A DNA stretch of 17,310 nucleotides from Willaertia magna (GCA_902984215.1 CADWAF010002586.1:1-17310); one strand, 5' to 3'; shown: positions 7,642 through 15,587, counted from the stretch's first letter. A program made the numbers and translations. The notes: generated by a model from the letters alone, not told the origin.

Positions 7642-8571
7642 CTACCATTTTGGTCTCACTCCAAGTTCTTCCTTCAATGCTATTAAGTCATCCCTTAGAT
7701 CATTGATGTGTTGTTGTTTATCATTTACAATTGTATAAACATATTGTTTAATTACACCAGTTTCTGGATCAATATTTCCAATCTTATCTTTCCTCATACT
7801 TTCTGAAAGGAATATATTTTCATCTTCTTCTTCGTCATCTAATAAATTTCTATCCTTATTGTTTTTATTATTGTTGGATAAAATAAATTTTCCTTCTCTC
7901 ATTCTACGTTTTACTTCTTGTGGATTGTAATGTAAAAATTTTAATTGTAATTTTTGTTCCATTGACGATTTATTAAATAAAAAACTTTTCCAGAAAAATC
8001 CTTGAAATGGAACGTACAATTTAAAATTCATTTCGTGGTCAATAATTAAATTTCTTAAATCTGTAATTTTATCAATTATTTCATTATTTTCATTAAATAA
8101 ATATAAAATTTTATTTTCTTTATCCCATTCAATTTTATAAACTACAATTGGTATATGATTCTTATTATCAATACTTGATTTATAGGAAAGTAAGAAAGAA
8201 GATGCTAACCAACAGGTTTGAATAAATAAATTTACATCTAAATCATATTGATAAATACTATAAAAGAATGCACTTGTAAATAATCCATTTAATATATGTG
8301 TTTTATATCTTTGATATGGATTTAATATTAATTTATGTAATAGTGAATGATATTTAGATCTATAAATTAATATTTTATTATTAAATGATGAATCACTATT
8401 ATTACTTTCTTCGGATTGTTCTTGTCCTTCATTCATTGTAGTATAATTGTTACATAAAATTGGATTAATGTTTTTAGAAATAAATAGTAGGTTAGACCAT
8501 TTCTTCAATGTCGTTAGTTGGCGAACCTTTTTTTGATTTATTAATTTCAATACTTGAAAACTTTTTAACAT
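7642..8571 (-). CDS. Probable mitochondrial two-helix membrane protein, TMEM186/TMEM70/TMEM223-like
   Basis: The 309-residue protein begins with a basic, acid-free segment (residues 1-~45, rich in Lys, Arg, Leu, Ser) that looks like a mitochondrial presequence. After an acidic stretch comes KILIYRSKYHSLLHKL, then two hydrophobic helices (~92-107 and ~113-131) separated by a tight polar turn, then beta-strand-like sequence (IPIVVYKIEW, KILYLFN, FKLYVPF). This order (IYR motif, helix hairpin, soluble beta part) is that of the TMEM70/TMEM186/TMEM223 family, inner-membrane proteins that help assemble respiratory complex I or ATP synthase. Primary similarity is weak, so this is a fold-level guess. 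The C-terminal third is unlike that family: an Asn/Asp/Glu linker and a conserved-looking GNIDPETGVIKQYVY segment. The start is the ATG at 8571 in an A-run; the frame continues upstream only to a TTG. A carrier gene lies 144 bp upstream. Confidence 0.45.
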   Translation of the reverse strand: MLKSFQVLKLINQKKVRQLTTLKKWSNLLFISKNINPILCNNYTTMNEGQEQSEESNNSDSSFNNKILIYRSKYHSLLHKLILNPYQRYKTHILNGLFTSAFFYSIYQYDLDVNLFIQTCWLASSFLLSYKSSIDNKNHIPIVVYKIEWDKENKILYLFNENNEIIDKITDLRNLIIDHEMNFKLYVPFQGFFWKSFLFNKSSMEQKLQLKFLHYNPQEVKRRMREGKFILSNNNKNNKDRNLLDDEEEDENIFLSESMRKDKIGNIDPETGVIKQYVYTIVNDKQQHINDLRDDLIALKEELGVRPKW

Positions 8572-8715
8572 TTTTTTTGAGTGAAATTTGAAATCTAAAA
8601 TCACTGGAACTAAATATTTCAGTGAAGATTGGAAATCCTTAACGCCGTTATTAATCAAACTGTTGTCCAATCAAAAATAAATCATTTTTCCCTTAGAAGC
8701 ATTAGTTGAGGCAAA

Positions 8716-9756
8716 CTAGAGTGAATCAACACCGAATAGTTTTCTAAATTGTTCGTACAATGGTAAACTCAGCAAGAAATGTGGACCTAATCTCGCATAA
8801 GAAGGTAAAAATCCTTTAAATAAAACTAGAGGACCTTCTTTTCTTACACTTTTTACAACACAATCAAAAATACCATTAAATTGGCTGCCACCATTTGTCA
8901 AATTCTTTTTTAATTTAATGTCATTCATATATCTAGTTTTAATAACATCAAAAGGCGAAATAGTTATAGCAGTAAATAAACCAGAAACCAAGGCTGAAGA
9001 AATATGTGTAGAAGTACTTTCCCTATCAAAATTTAATTTTTCTATGAATAAATATTTTGCTTGTTCGTAACTACTTAATTGTGCACTTGTTAATGCACTA
9101 GCTCTTAATACAGTGATTGTTGTTCCTTTATAAAGAGATAATATACCTTCTGTTTTAATTATTTTCATTAAAGCGTCTAATGTATTTTTATAAACTATTG
9201 GTTGTTGATTATTTAATCCTGTTTGTCCAGTCATTCCACTCGATTGAAAACGAATTTTCACAACATCTAACGGATTCATTAGTGCTGAACCAATTGCTCC
9301 AGAAATTAATCCTGCAAAAGCTTTCCAAAATAATGGTAAGTCTTTACTTGTATTTTGATGAACTACCTCTGTATTTGTTGAACCTATTTTATAATTATTT
9401 ATAATTTTTGTAATAACCTCTTTGACAGGGTCATACACGCCAATTCTCACACTAGAATATAATAAACTTCTTGTAAATGAAACACCTAATCCTATTGTCC
9501 ATAATTTATGAATGCCACCTTCTTTAGCAATAATATTTCTAACAACATTTATAATAGAATCATTCACTTGTGTTGTTTGAATTCTTGTTTTAATTAATTC
9601 CAAAGGATTGACAATAGCCGTAGCTGTTGAAGAAGCCAATCCGGCTGCTAAAAACACTTTCAATAAATAAACAGGTGAAGTTTTATTAATGTTTTTTAAC
9701 TTTTCCACTCTCTTGAACTCTTTCCTTTCTTCTTCACTAATTGTTTTGTTATCCAT
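8716..9756 (-). CDS. Mitochondrial carrier family (SLC25) protein, UCP/dicarboxylate-carrier-like
   Basis: The 346-residue inner-membrane transporter has the three tandem repeats of the SLC25 family, each with a PX[DE]XX[KR]X[KR] signature: PLELIKTR at ~51, PLDVVKIR at ~162 and PFDVIKTR at ~268. Glycine-rich EGG.HKLW, EGILSLYKGT and EGPLVLFKGF segments follow each signature, as expected for the matrix helices. Residues RIGVYDPVK, TVLRASALTSAQLSSYEQAK and ARLGPHFLLSLPLYEQ resemble the uncoupling-protein, dicarboxylate and oxoglutarate carrier group, which moves small carboxylates, phosphate or protons. The exact substrate cannot be read from the sequence. The N-terminus (~30 residues, charged) is longer than in most carriers, and a polar loop sits near 120-140. 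The ATG at 9756 follows an A-run. Length is slightly above the usual ~300. Confidence 0.9.
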   Translation of the reverse strand: MDNKTISEEERKEFKRVEKLKNINKTSPVYLLKVFLAAGLASSTATAIVNPLELIKTRIQTTQVNDSIINVVRNIIAKEGGIHKLWTIGLGVSFTRSLLYSSVRIGVYDPVKEVITKIINNYKIGSTNTEVVHQNTSKDLPLFWKAFAGLISGAIGSALMNPLDVVKIRFQSSGMTGQTGLNNQQPIVYKNTLDALMKIIKTEGILSLYKGTTITVLRASALTSAQLSSYEQAKYLFIEKLNFDRESTSTHISSALVSGLFTAITISPFDVIKTRYMNDIKLKKNLTNGGSQFNGIFDCVVKSVRKEGPLVLFKGFLPSYARLGPHFLLSLPLYEQFRKLFGVDSL

Positions 9757-9936
9757 TTTTTTTGTTTTTAAATTCGGAGCTAAAAGAGTTTTCTGGTGAC
9801 TTTACAAAAAGTTATTAGTTTATTGTTGTGTAGTATATTATACATGGTGTTAATTATTTACAAAAAAATAAAATTATTCACACTATATCTTTTCACAGTA
9901 TATATTTGGATTATGTCAATAAAAATATTAGTTTTG
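9757..9936 (-). promoter_or_regulatory. Carrier-gene upstream region / small basic gene 3' flank
   Basis: About 180 bp of AT-rich DNA lie between the carrier ATG and the hairpin at the end of the next gene. It must hold the carrier promoter. I see no specific site and no open frame of note. On the minus strand no exact AATAAA follows the basic gene's stop. Confidence 0.4.
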
Positions 9937-9961
9937 TAAACCTTAACATAGTTAAGGTTTA
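9937..9961. other. 11-bp perfect hairpin covering a stop codon
   Basis: TAAACCTTAAC, loop ATA, then GTTAAGGTTTA form a perfect 11-bp inverted repeat. It spans the last codons (Lys-Pro) and the TAA stop (9954-9952) of the minus-strand gene, so the mRNA could fold there with the stop codon at the loop edge. It may act in 3'-end formation, since no nearby AATAAA exists for this gene. Structure is seen; role is inferred. Confidence 0.6.
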
Positions 9962-10278
9962 ATAATATCTTTCTTCCTAATTGCGAGAATTGTTTTATTA
10001 TCTTTTCTAATTGCACATACTCTAAAGTTATTAGAGACTTGAGGTTCTTTTTTTAACTTTAACGTTAGTGGAGCAGATGCCCTTACTGGTAAGCCATTCA
10101 TTTTAAAAGTTAAGAAACCTTTCATTAGAAAAGGTTTATTTTTATTATGTTTCTTAGGTGCAGATGAAGGTGTTTGTCTCTTAGGTCTTGGCGATCTAGT
10201 TGTTTTCTTAGTTTCATTCTTTTTCATATCATTAGCCTTTCCTTCAGTTGAATTTGTGTTGTTGCTATCTTGTTGCAT
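9952..10278 (-). CDS. Small basic protein, unrecognised
   Basis: The protein is 108 residues from the ATG at 10278, or 125 from the ATG at 10329 in the same frame. I prefer 10278 because it follows an A-run (AAAAAAATG), the start context of most genes in this window. It opens with a Gln/Asn/Ser/Thr region, passes through a Lys/Arg/Pro segment (TTRSPRPKRQTPSSAPKKH, a plausible nuclear localisation signal) and ends in a more ordered half: FLMKGFLTFKMNGLPVRAS, LTLKLKKEP and FRVCAIRKDNKTILAIRKK, with alternating hydrophobic and charged residues that suggest beta strands. The net charge is strongly positive, so nucleic-acid binding is possible. I recognise no family. It is transcribed divergently from the receptor kinase. 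Its composition and protein-like second half support a real gene. Confidence 0.65.
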   Translation of the reverse strand: MQQDSNNTNSTEGKANDMKKNETKKTTRSPRPKRQTPSSAPKKHNKNKPFLMKGFLTFKMNGLPVRASAPLTLKLKKEPQVSNNFRVCAIRKDNKTILAIRKKDIIKP

Positions 10279-10381
10279 TTTTTTAGATTTTATATTAATA
10301 GTTTTATGAACGTGCATCAAATTGTGCATTTGTTGGTTTGAGCGCCAAAAATAATGTAAAATTTAGTGTGAAAAAATAACA
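10279..10381. promoter_or_regulatory. Very short divergent promoter region
   Basis: The minus-strand basic gene (ATG 10278, alternative 10329) and the plus-strand receptor kinase (ATG 10382) point away from each other across 103 bp, or 52 bp with the alternative start. Both promoters must lie here or extend into the coding regions. The region is AT-rich except for a central GAGCGCC. Confidence 0.55.
10342..10349 (-). promoter_or_regulatory. E2F/DP-type motif TTTGGCGC
   Basis: The plus strand reads GCGCCAAA, the reverse complement of TTTGGCGC, an exact match to the E2F consensus TTTSSCGC, preceded by two more T on the minus strand. It is the only GC-rich patch in this gap and sits between two divergent genes. 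The match is seen; binding is inferred. Confidence 0.4.
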
Positions 10382-13300
10382 ATGACAAGGCGGTATCTGT
10401 CATTTATTTCAATAACAATGTTATTACTATTCTTCTTTGTTGAGAGTACAACACAAATTGCGGAACAAGATAGTGAGATATCGTATTACATAGATCCATT
10501 GAATGGAGATAATAATAACAATAATTGTAGTCAAGATGTACCTTGTAAAACTATTTCTTTTTTATTTAATTCATTATTGAATAATGACACTTTTCTTTCC
10601 GAAAATTTTGAAATATATTCCGAAGTGAAAATAATAAATATTTATATTTTACAAAATATTAATGATAAATCAAATTGCGATAATAATTTAATTTTTTCAG
10701 ATAATATATTTTTAAAATTACAAACTATAAATTTTATTGGAATAAATTATAATGAAATTGTTTGTCCAGGAAAATTTTTGACAGTCAGTACGAAAATACC
10801 AGAAGTTACTTTAAATAATTTTTATTTTAGAGATTATGTTAGATCAATGATTGATGCTTTAGATTATTTTAAATTACAATTAACTTTTAATAATTGTAAA
10901 TTTTATAATGTTTTTTTCTATAGAAGTCCAAATATAATAGATGTTGTTTATATAATAGACTCAGAATTAATAGATACAATATTTTATTCAAAATCTATAG
11001 TTGTTTCAAATACAATTGTTATTAGAAAGAATTATTATAATTTTGTAATACCATTTCCTTTTGTTTCGGATTTTATAATTGAAAATTCAATAGAAGTTAA
11101 TAATGGTAGTTTTACAATATATACAAAAAAGTCAACTAAACTCACTGATGATAGAAATACTGTACATGCTTTTATTTATGGTAGAAGTTATTCTTCTATT
11201 GCAGTTTTTAATTCTAATTTTAATAGACAATCCAGTAATGGAATAATTATTGAGAAAGACGTTGGTTTAATTAAATGTACTGATTGTTCTTTAGTTAAAA
11301 TAAGTGATTCTATATTTGATAATGTGGGTGATTTACAATTTTGGAATAATTTCCTAGTTGATTTATATGGAATGGTTGATTTAAATAATGTTCAATTTAT
11401 AAAATCAAAATACAGTCAATTAAGTATTCAAGGATTTAACAGTGCTATATTAAATAATATTACATTTATAGAAAATGAAAGCAATAGTCCTTTAATAGGT
11501 ATTTTACAATCTAAAAATGTAATAATTAATAATTCTTATTTTTATAGAAATTTAGCTAGTTCAATATTTATACAAAATACAAATATGACCATATCTAATA
11601 GTAAATTTATTGAAAATGAAGCAAAAGATTCAATTGTTAAATTCTTGTTAGATGAATTAAATTTTAGTAAAAAATTATATTTAACAGATTCCTCTTTTAT
11701 ACAAAATGTAGGAGTATTTGGATCCAGTTTATTTAGTAATACAGTAAATGTATTTTTACAAAATTGTAATTTTTTAAATAATTATTCTTTAAAGAATGGT
11801 GGTGCAATTTATATTGGGGATCAAAGTCAAAATGAAAAAGTAATTGCTCACTTTATTAATTGTAAATTTATAAATAATTATTGTAAAGATAAAATCTGTC
11901 AAGGTGGTTCTGTATATTTCTTAGCTGAATCTGGAACAATTACAATAGAACAAAGTGAGTTTACAAATACAAGTTCATATGATAGTGGAGGTGCTTTATA
12001 CTTAAGTGTATTAAAAACCAACATTTATTATTGTAAATTTTCAAATTGTAAGAGTGATTATGATGGTGGTGGTTTATTTATTGATAGAGGTAATATTGAA
12101 GTTAAATATTCAACATTTGAAGATAGTTATTGTGGAGGTTATGGAGGTGGAATATATATTAAAGCTGGAACATATTTATATTCCTATCATTCTAATTTTA
12201 TTAGAGGATTTGCCAAACAAGGAAGAGCTTCTGCTATTTTCGGCGAAAGAGGCTCTTCCTTATTTATAGATGGAAGTAATTTCATTAACAATACAGCTCC
12301 AATAAGAGGTGCAGCAATTTATCTTTCTAGAGGTGACAAACTTTATTTACATAATTCAATTTTTGAAGGAAATCAAATTATTTATTTACCTGCTGTTGCT
12401 TACACTGAAACTGGACCAGCAGGGGCAGCAGTATTTATTTATACATGCAATATTGTAAGGATTACAAATAATACTTTTGTAAGAAATAATATTGAAGTTA
12501 TTCCAAACCAAAAGGGAATGGGAAGTGCTTTATTCTTAGCACCTTCTAGAATGAGTACTTTACTTAAACATAATACTTTCATTAGAAATAGTTGTGATTA
12601 TGGATGTGGTTTATATATAACATCAACTGAATTTATTGTAAATGAAAATAATCCTTTAGATTTAAAATTATTTAATTTAACATTTATAGAAAATTATGCT
12701 AGAAATCAAGGTGGAGGAATATATATTGTAAATCAATATTACAATGATACAATATCTAAACAAATATTAGATTGTAATTTTATTGGAAATACTGCAGAAG
12801 ATTATGGAGATGATTATGCTTCTGGAGCTAATTACTTTAAAATTTTACAATATATACCTCTTCCTCCAGAAATACCATTTCCTTTAAATATATTTTATAA
12901 AAATCAACCTTTATTATATTCTGGACAGAAATTATATATTGCATTAAGTTTATATGATGTATTTAATCAAAGAATGATAAATATGAAATCAATAGACACT
13001 GATATGATTATTACAAAAGAAAATGATCCAGTTGATAAAAGTAAACATTTATTTTATTCTTCAACTATAATGAATGATACAATATCATTTATTAGAAGAC
13101 CTATTTATAGTAAATTAAATGAATCATTAGCTATACATTTTATTTCAAAATCAGTTATTTCTCCATTAATTATTAAACTAAAGATTAGTGACACATGTCC
13201 ATTCAGTTATGATTTTATTGAAAAGTCATCCATTGAAATGGAATGTCTTTATAATAGTAATTATCAAGATATATTCTTTATTATAGTTGGTACATCTAGT

Positions 13301-14665
13301 GGATTTATACTTACAATTTTAATATTATTATTTATTGGATGTTGTTATTGTTTTGTAAAGAAAGTAAAAGAATTTAGAAAGAGAGAAAAATTAGAAAGAG
13401 AATTTAATGAAAAGTTTATTGAATATGAAATATTAAAACATCACAATAATAATGAAATGACAAATGACAAAAAGAAAAAGAGTTGGATTATTCCAATTGA
13501 AGAATTAAAAATTACAGATAGGATTGGATCAGGTGGTGAATCAGTAATATTTCTTGCTACTTGGTTAGGAAATAAAGTTGCAGTTAAAAGATTATTAGAT
13601 GAAGATTATGATGAAATAACAAATAATAGTTTAGATGATTATTCAATTATTAATACAAGTGATGAAAATAAATTTGAAGATACATTTGAGAAAGAAGCTT
13701 ATATATTAAGTACATTACGTTTCCCAAATATAATTACCTTTTATGGTATTTGTATAACTAACACAGATAGATTTATAATTGTTGAATATTTATCAGGTGG
13801 TAATTTAAGAGAAGTAATTTCTGAAAGTAAAAAAGGTAAAAAATTATTATCTTTAAATAGAAAATTAAAATATTTATTAGATATTTCATATGGTATGAAA
13901 TATTTACATAATTTAAAACCAACTATAATTCATAGAGATTTAAAACCTGAAAATATTTTACTAAATGCTGAAACTGATACTTGTAAGATTGCTGATTTTG
14001 GTCTTGGAAGAAGTTTAAATAATAATGCTCAATCAATGTTAACTTCTAATATAGGTACACCTAAATATATTTCTCCAGAGATTTTATTAGATGAACCTTA
14101 TACTGAGAAATGTGACGTTTATAGTTATGGTATAATTATGTGGGAATTATTATTTGAATTAAAAGCTTTTTCAAGAGAAAGTATTGAAATTATGAAAACT
14201 TTTATTCAAAGAAATTCACATCAATCAATTATTGAAGATGTAACTACTCCATTAATTTCATCATCAAATTTAACAAGCAGTGTCAATTTATTAAAAGAAG
14301 ATTCTCCACTATTTAGAATACCAAGTAGTAATTCTGTAACTTTATCTAATGATATTGTTCAAGGATTGAGACCTTTAATTCCATTTGAATTTAAAACAAC
14401 AAATGAAATTGACTTCTTATTAAGACAATGGATAATTGAATATTTAATTGAAAGAGAGAGATTAGGTATGGGAGGTATATTTAATAATAATATACAAACT
14501 AATAGTAGTAAAGGTGAAATTCAAATTAACAAATTAGCAAATGCTATTAAACAATTTTGTATTTTAATGGAAAGATGTTGGGATAAAGACCCCACTGTTA
14601 GACCTTCTTTTGATGAAATATGTGAGGTTTTGTCAAGATGTGTATCAATTGTAAATGGTAATTAA
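10382..14665 (+). CDS. Single-pass receptor: beta-helix ectodomain with cytoplasmic TKL-like protein kinase
   Basis: The 1427-residue protein has a signal peptide (~1-21, basic then a LLLFFF core). An ectodomain follows, opening with YYIDPLNGDNN...CKTISFL, the usual start of right-handed beta-helix (pectin-lyase-like) proteins. From about 150 to 800 short repeats recur, with Phe/Cys-Asn motifs (NCKFINN, NSNFNR) and glycine strands (GGAIYI ~473, GGALYL, GGGIYI ~777) like bacterial Pmp repeats; many N-x-S/T sites. One membrane helix spans ~965-991, followed by KKVKEFRKREK. The kinase runs ~1041-1420: GSGGES loop (1049-1054), VAVK lysine 1069, FEKEAYIL glutamate 1105, HRDLKPEN 1184-1191, DFG 1205-1207, SPE 1231-1233, aspartate 1245, and invariant arginine 1407. 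All catalytic residues are present. HRDLKPEN indicates Ser/Thr specificity, and the CWDKDPTVRPSF end indicates the TKL group. Odd: an acidic insert before the C helix and two inserts of ~50 residues around GLRPLIP in the C-lobe. The ligand is unknown; a cell-surface sensor role is inferred. Confidence 0.92.
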   Translation: MTRRYLSFISITMLLLFFFVESTTQIAEQDSEISYYIDPLNGDNNNNNCSQDVPCKTISFLFNSLLNNDTFLSENFEIYSEVKIINIYILQNINDKSNCDNNLIFSDNIFLKLQTINFIGINYNEIVCPGKFLTVSTKIPEVTLNNFYFRDYVRSMIDALDYFKLQLTFNNCKFYNVFFYRSPNIIDVVYIIDSELIDTIFYSKSIVVSNTIVIRKNYYNFVIPFPFVSDFIIENSIEVNNGSFTIYTKKSTKLTDDRNTVHAFIYGRSYSSIAVFNSNFNRQSSNGIIIEKDVGLIKCTDCSLVKISDSIFDNVGDLQFWNNFLVDLYGMVDLNNVQFIKSKYSQLSIQGFNSAILNNITFIENESNSPLIGILQSKNVIINNSYFYRNLASSIFIQNTNMTISNSKFIENEAKDSIVKFLLDELNFSKKLYLTDSSFIQNVGVFGSSLFSNTVNVFLQNCNFLNNYSLKNGGAIYIGDQSQNEKVIAHFINCKFINNYCKDKICQGGSVYFLAESGTITIEQSEFTNTSSYDSGGALYLSVLKTNIYYCKFSNCKSDYDGGGLFIDRGNIEVKYSTFEDSYCGGYGGGIYIKAGTYLYSYHSNFIRGFAKQGRASAIFGERGSSLFIDGSNFINNTAPIRGAAIYLSRGDKLYLHNSIFEGNQIIYLPAVAYTETGPAGAAVFIYTCNIVRITNNTFVRNNIEVIPNQKGMGSALFLAPSRMSTLLKHNTFIRNSCDYGCGLYITSTEFIVNENNPLDLKLFNLTFIENYARNQGGGIYIVNQYYNDTISKQILDCNFIGNTAEDYGDDYASGANYFKILQYIPLPPEIPFPLNIFYKNQPLLYSGQKLYIALSLYDVFNQRMINMKSIDTDMIITKENDPVDKSKHLFYSSTIMNDTISFIRRPIYSKLNESLAIHFISKSVISPLIIKLKISDTCPFSYDFIEKSSIEMECLYNSNYQDIFFIIVGTSSGFILTILILLFIGCCYCFVKKVKEFRKREKLEREFNEKFIEYEILKHHNNNEMTNDKKKKSWIIPIEELKITDRIGSGGESVIFLATWLGNKVAVKRLLDEDYDEITNNSLDDYSIINTSDENKFEDTFEKEAYILSTLRFPNIITFYGICITNTDRFIIVEYLSGGNLREVISESKKGKKLLSLNRKLKYLLDISYGMKYLHNLKPTIIHRDLKPENILLNAETDTCKIADFGLGRSLNNNAQSMLTSNIGTPKYISPEILLDEPYTEKCDVYSYGIIMWELLFELKAFSRESIEIMKTFIQRNSHQSIIEDVTTPLISSSNLTSSVNLLKEDSPLFRIPSSNSVTLSNDIVQGLRPLIPFEFKTTNEIDFLLRQWIIEYLIERERLGMGGIFNNNIQTNSSKGEIQINKLANAIKQFCILMERCWDKDPTVRPSFDEICEVLSRCVSIVNGN

Positions 14666-14805
14666 AACTTTTTGATCTTCCTTAATGCCAATGTCGTTTA
14701 CTGAAATTAATGTTATCCAATCACTTTTCATTTATGACTTTGACGTTTTTTGAACAGATTCGTGCAAAAAATTTCACATGTTGATATCATTTAGACCAAA
14801 ATAAA
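14666..14805 (+). promoter_or_regulatory. Gap with CCAAT and TGACG motifs upstream of the CAAX gene
   Basis: The 140 bp between the receptor-kinase stop and the next ATG hold a CCAATCA at 14717-14723 (CCAAT-box type) and a TGACG at 14741-14745 (half of a CRE-type site). Both are short enough to be chance. An A-run (AAAATAAAATG) leads into the start codon. Confidence 0.35.
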
Positions 14806-15540
14806 ATGGAAGAACAACACTTAACTGAAGAACAATCACAACAATTAGAACAACTAAAGAAATTTGTTGATGAAGGATTAATGGATGAAGATGATTATTT
14901 TAAAGAGAAATTAAAAATTTTAAGTGGAAGAGAAATTGGTGATGAAACCCCAAGAAATTTTCATCGGGATGATGTGGTAATCACTTCAGAAGAAGTAGAT
15001 GACAAACCAACAATTCCAAAGTTAGAAATTATAACAAAGGAAGATGACAAGAATAAATCAACAAATGAATCGTCTTTTAGTATGGAAGAAATTGAGGAAA
15101 TGGTTATGAATATTCAAGAGTTGAGACAACAAGTATCCGATTTAAATGAAAAGACAAAAAACTTAGCAGATTCCTTGTCTGTCACTAAGAAAGAAAAATT
15201 AATTAAAGATCAAGAAAAGGAAGAATTAAAAGACTACTATGAAACAGAATTAAAAAATATTAGAGAGAAAGAAGAATTGAAGGTAACTATGTTACAAAAG
15301 GAATCCAAAGAAAGTGTACAGTCATTACAAAAATCTTTAAAAGAAAAGGAAACCACAATTGAAAAGTTACAGAAAGAAAATGAAAGATTAGTAAAAGAAG
15401 TGAAAATGTTACAAGAATCTCAACAACATAACGCATATAATGGCCTCAAATCGGATGATGAATCCAATGAAAATAAGCCTTTGTTATCTAACAATAACAA
15501 TGCAACTCCAGCACCAAGCTTTTCATGTGCCATTCTTTAA
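14806..15540 (+). CDS. SHOCT-like, coiled-coil protein with C-terminal CAAX prenylation box
   Basis: The 244-residue protein has residues ~12-39 matching the SHOCT short-domain pattern (hydrophobic helix, Gly turn, acidic helix, Lys-Leu-Leu-like end: LEQLKKFVDEGLMDEDDYFK), a small oligomerisation or interaction motif often found at protein ends. After an acidic linker, residues ~92-206 are a long Lys/Glu/Gln coiled coil (ELRQQVSDLNEK, TIEKLQKENERLVKEV). A Ser/Asn/Pro tail follows, and the last four residues are CAIL, a CAAX box whose Leu favours geranylgeranylation by GGTase I. So the protein is probably a membrane-anchored, dimeric coiled-coil scaffold. No family name is known to me. The ATG at 14806 follows an A-run. 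It is convergent with the MYB gene; the two stops are 42 bp apart. Confidence 0.85.
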   Translation: MEEQHLTEEQSQQLEQLKKFVDEGLMDEDDYFKEKLKILSGREIGDETPRNFHRDDVVITSEEVDDKPTIPKLEIITKEDDKNKSTNESSFSMEEIEEMVMNIQELRQQVSDLNEKTKNLADSLSVTKKEKLIKDQEKEELKDYYETELKNIREKEELKVTMLQKESKESVQSLQKSLKEKETTIEKLQKENERLVKEVKMLQESQQHNAYNGLKSDDESNENKPLLSNNNNATPAPSFSCAIL

Positions 15541-15556
15541 AATGTAAATAGATGAA

Positions 15557-15562
15557 AATAAA
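15557..15562 (+). terminator. Poly(A) signal of the CAAX gene
   Basis: An exact AATAAA lies 17 nt after the stop codon at 15540, in the 42-bp convergent gap. Position and sequence fit a short 3' UTR. Its use is inferred. Confidence 0.55.
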
Positions 15563-15581
15563 TAATATACATATTCACAAA

Positions 15582-15587
15582 TTTATT
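15582..15587 (-). terminator. Poly(A) signal overlapping the MYB stop codon
   Basis: The minus strand reads GAATAAATT, with the TAA stop (15585-15583) inside an exact AATAAA. This is the same arrangement, and the same nine bases, as at the end of NOP56. The overlap is seen; its use is inferred. Confidence 0.5.

Noticed and set aside
7489..7686. A 65-codon plus-strand frame in the GC-richer gap
   Set aside because: It begins with TTG, overlaps the 3' end of the minus-strand gene, and has no recognisable features.
8572..8670. Longer start for the mitochondrial membrane protein (33 extra codons)
   Set aside because: The frame begins with TTG; the first ATG is at 8571 and begins a good presequence.
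12054..12269. A 71-codon plus-strand frame inside the receptor ectodomain
   Set aside because: It is another frame of the beta-helix repeats and has no independent support.
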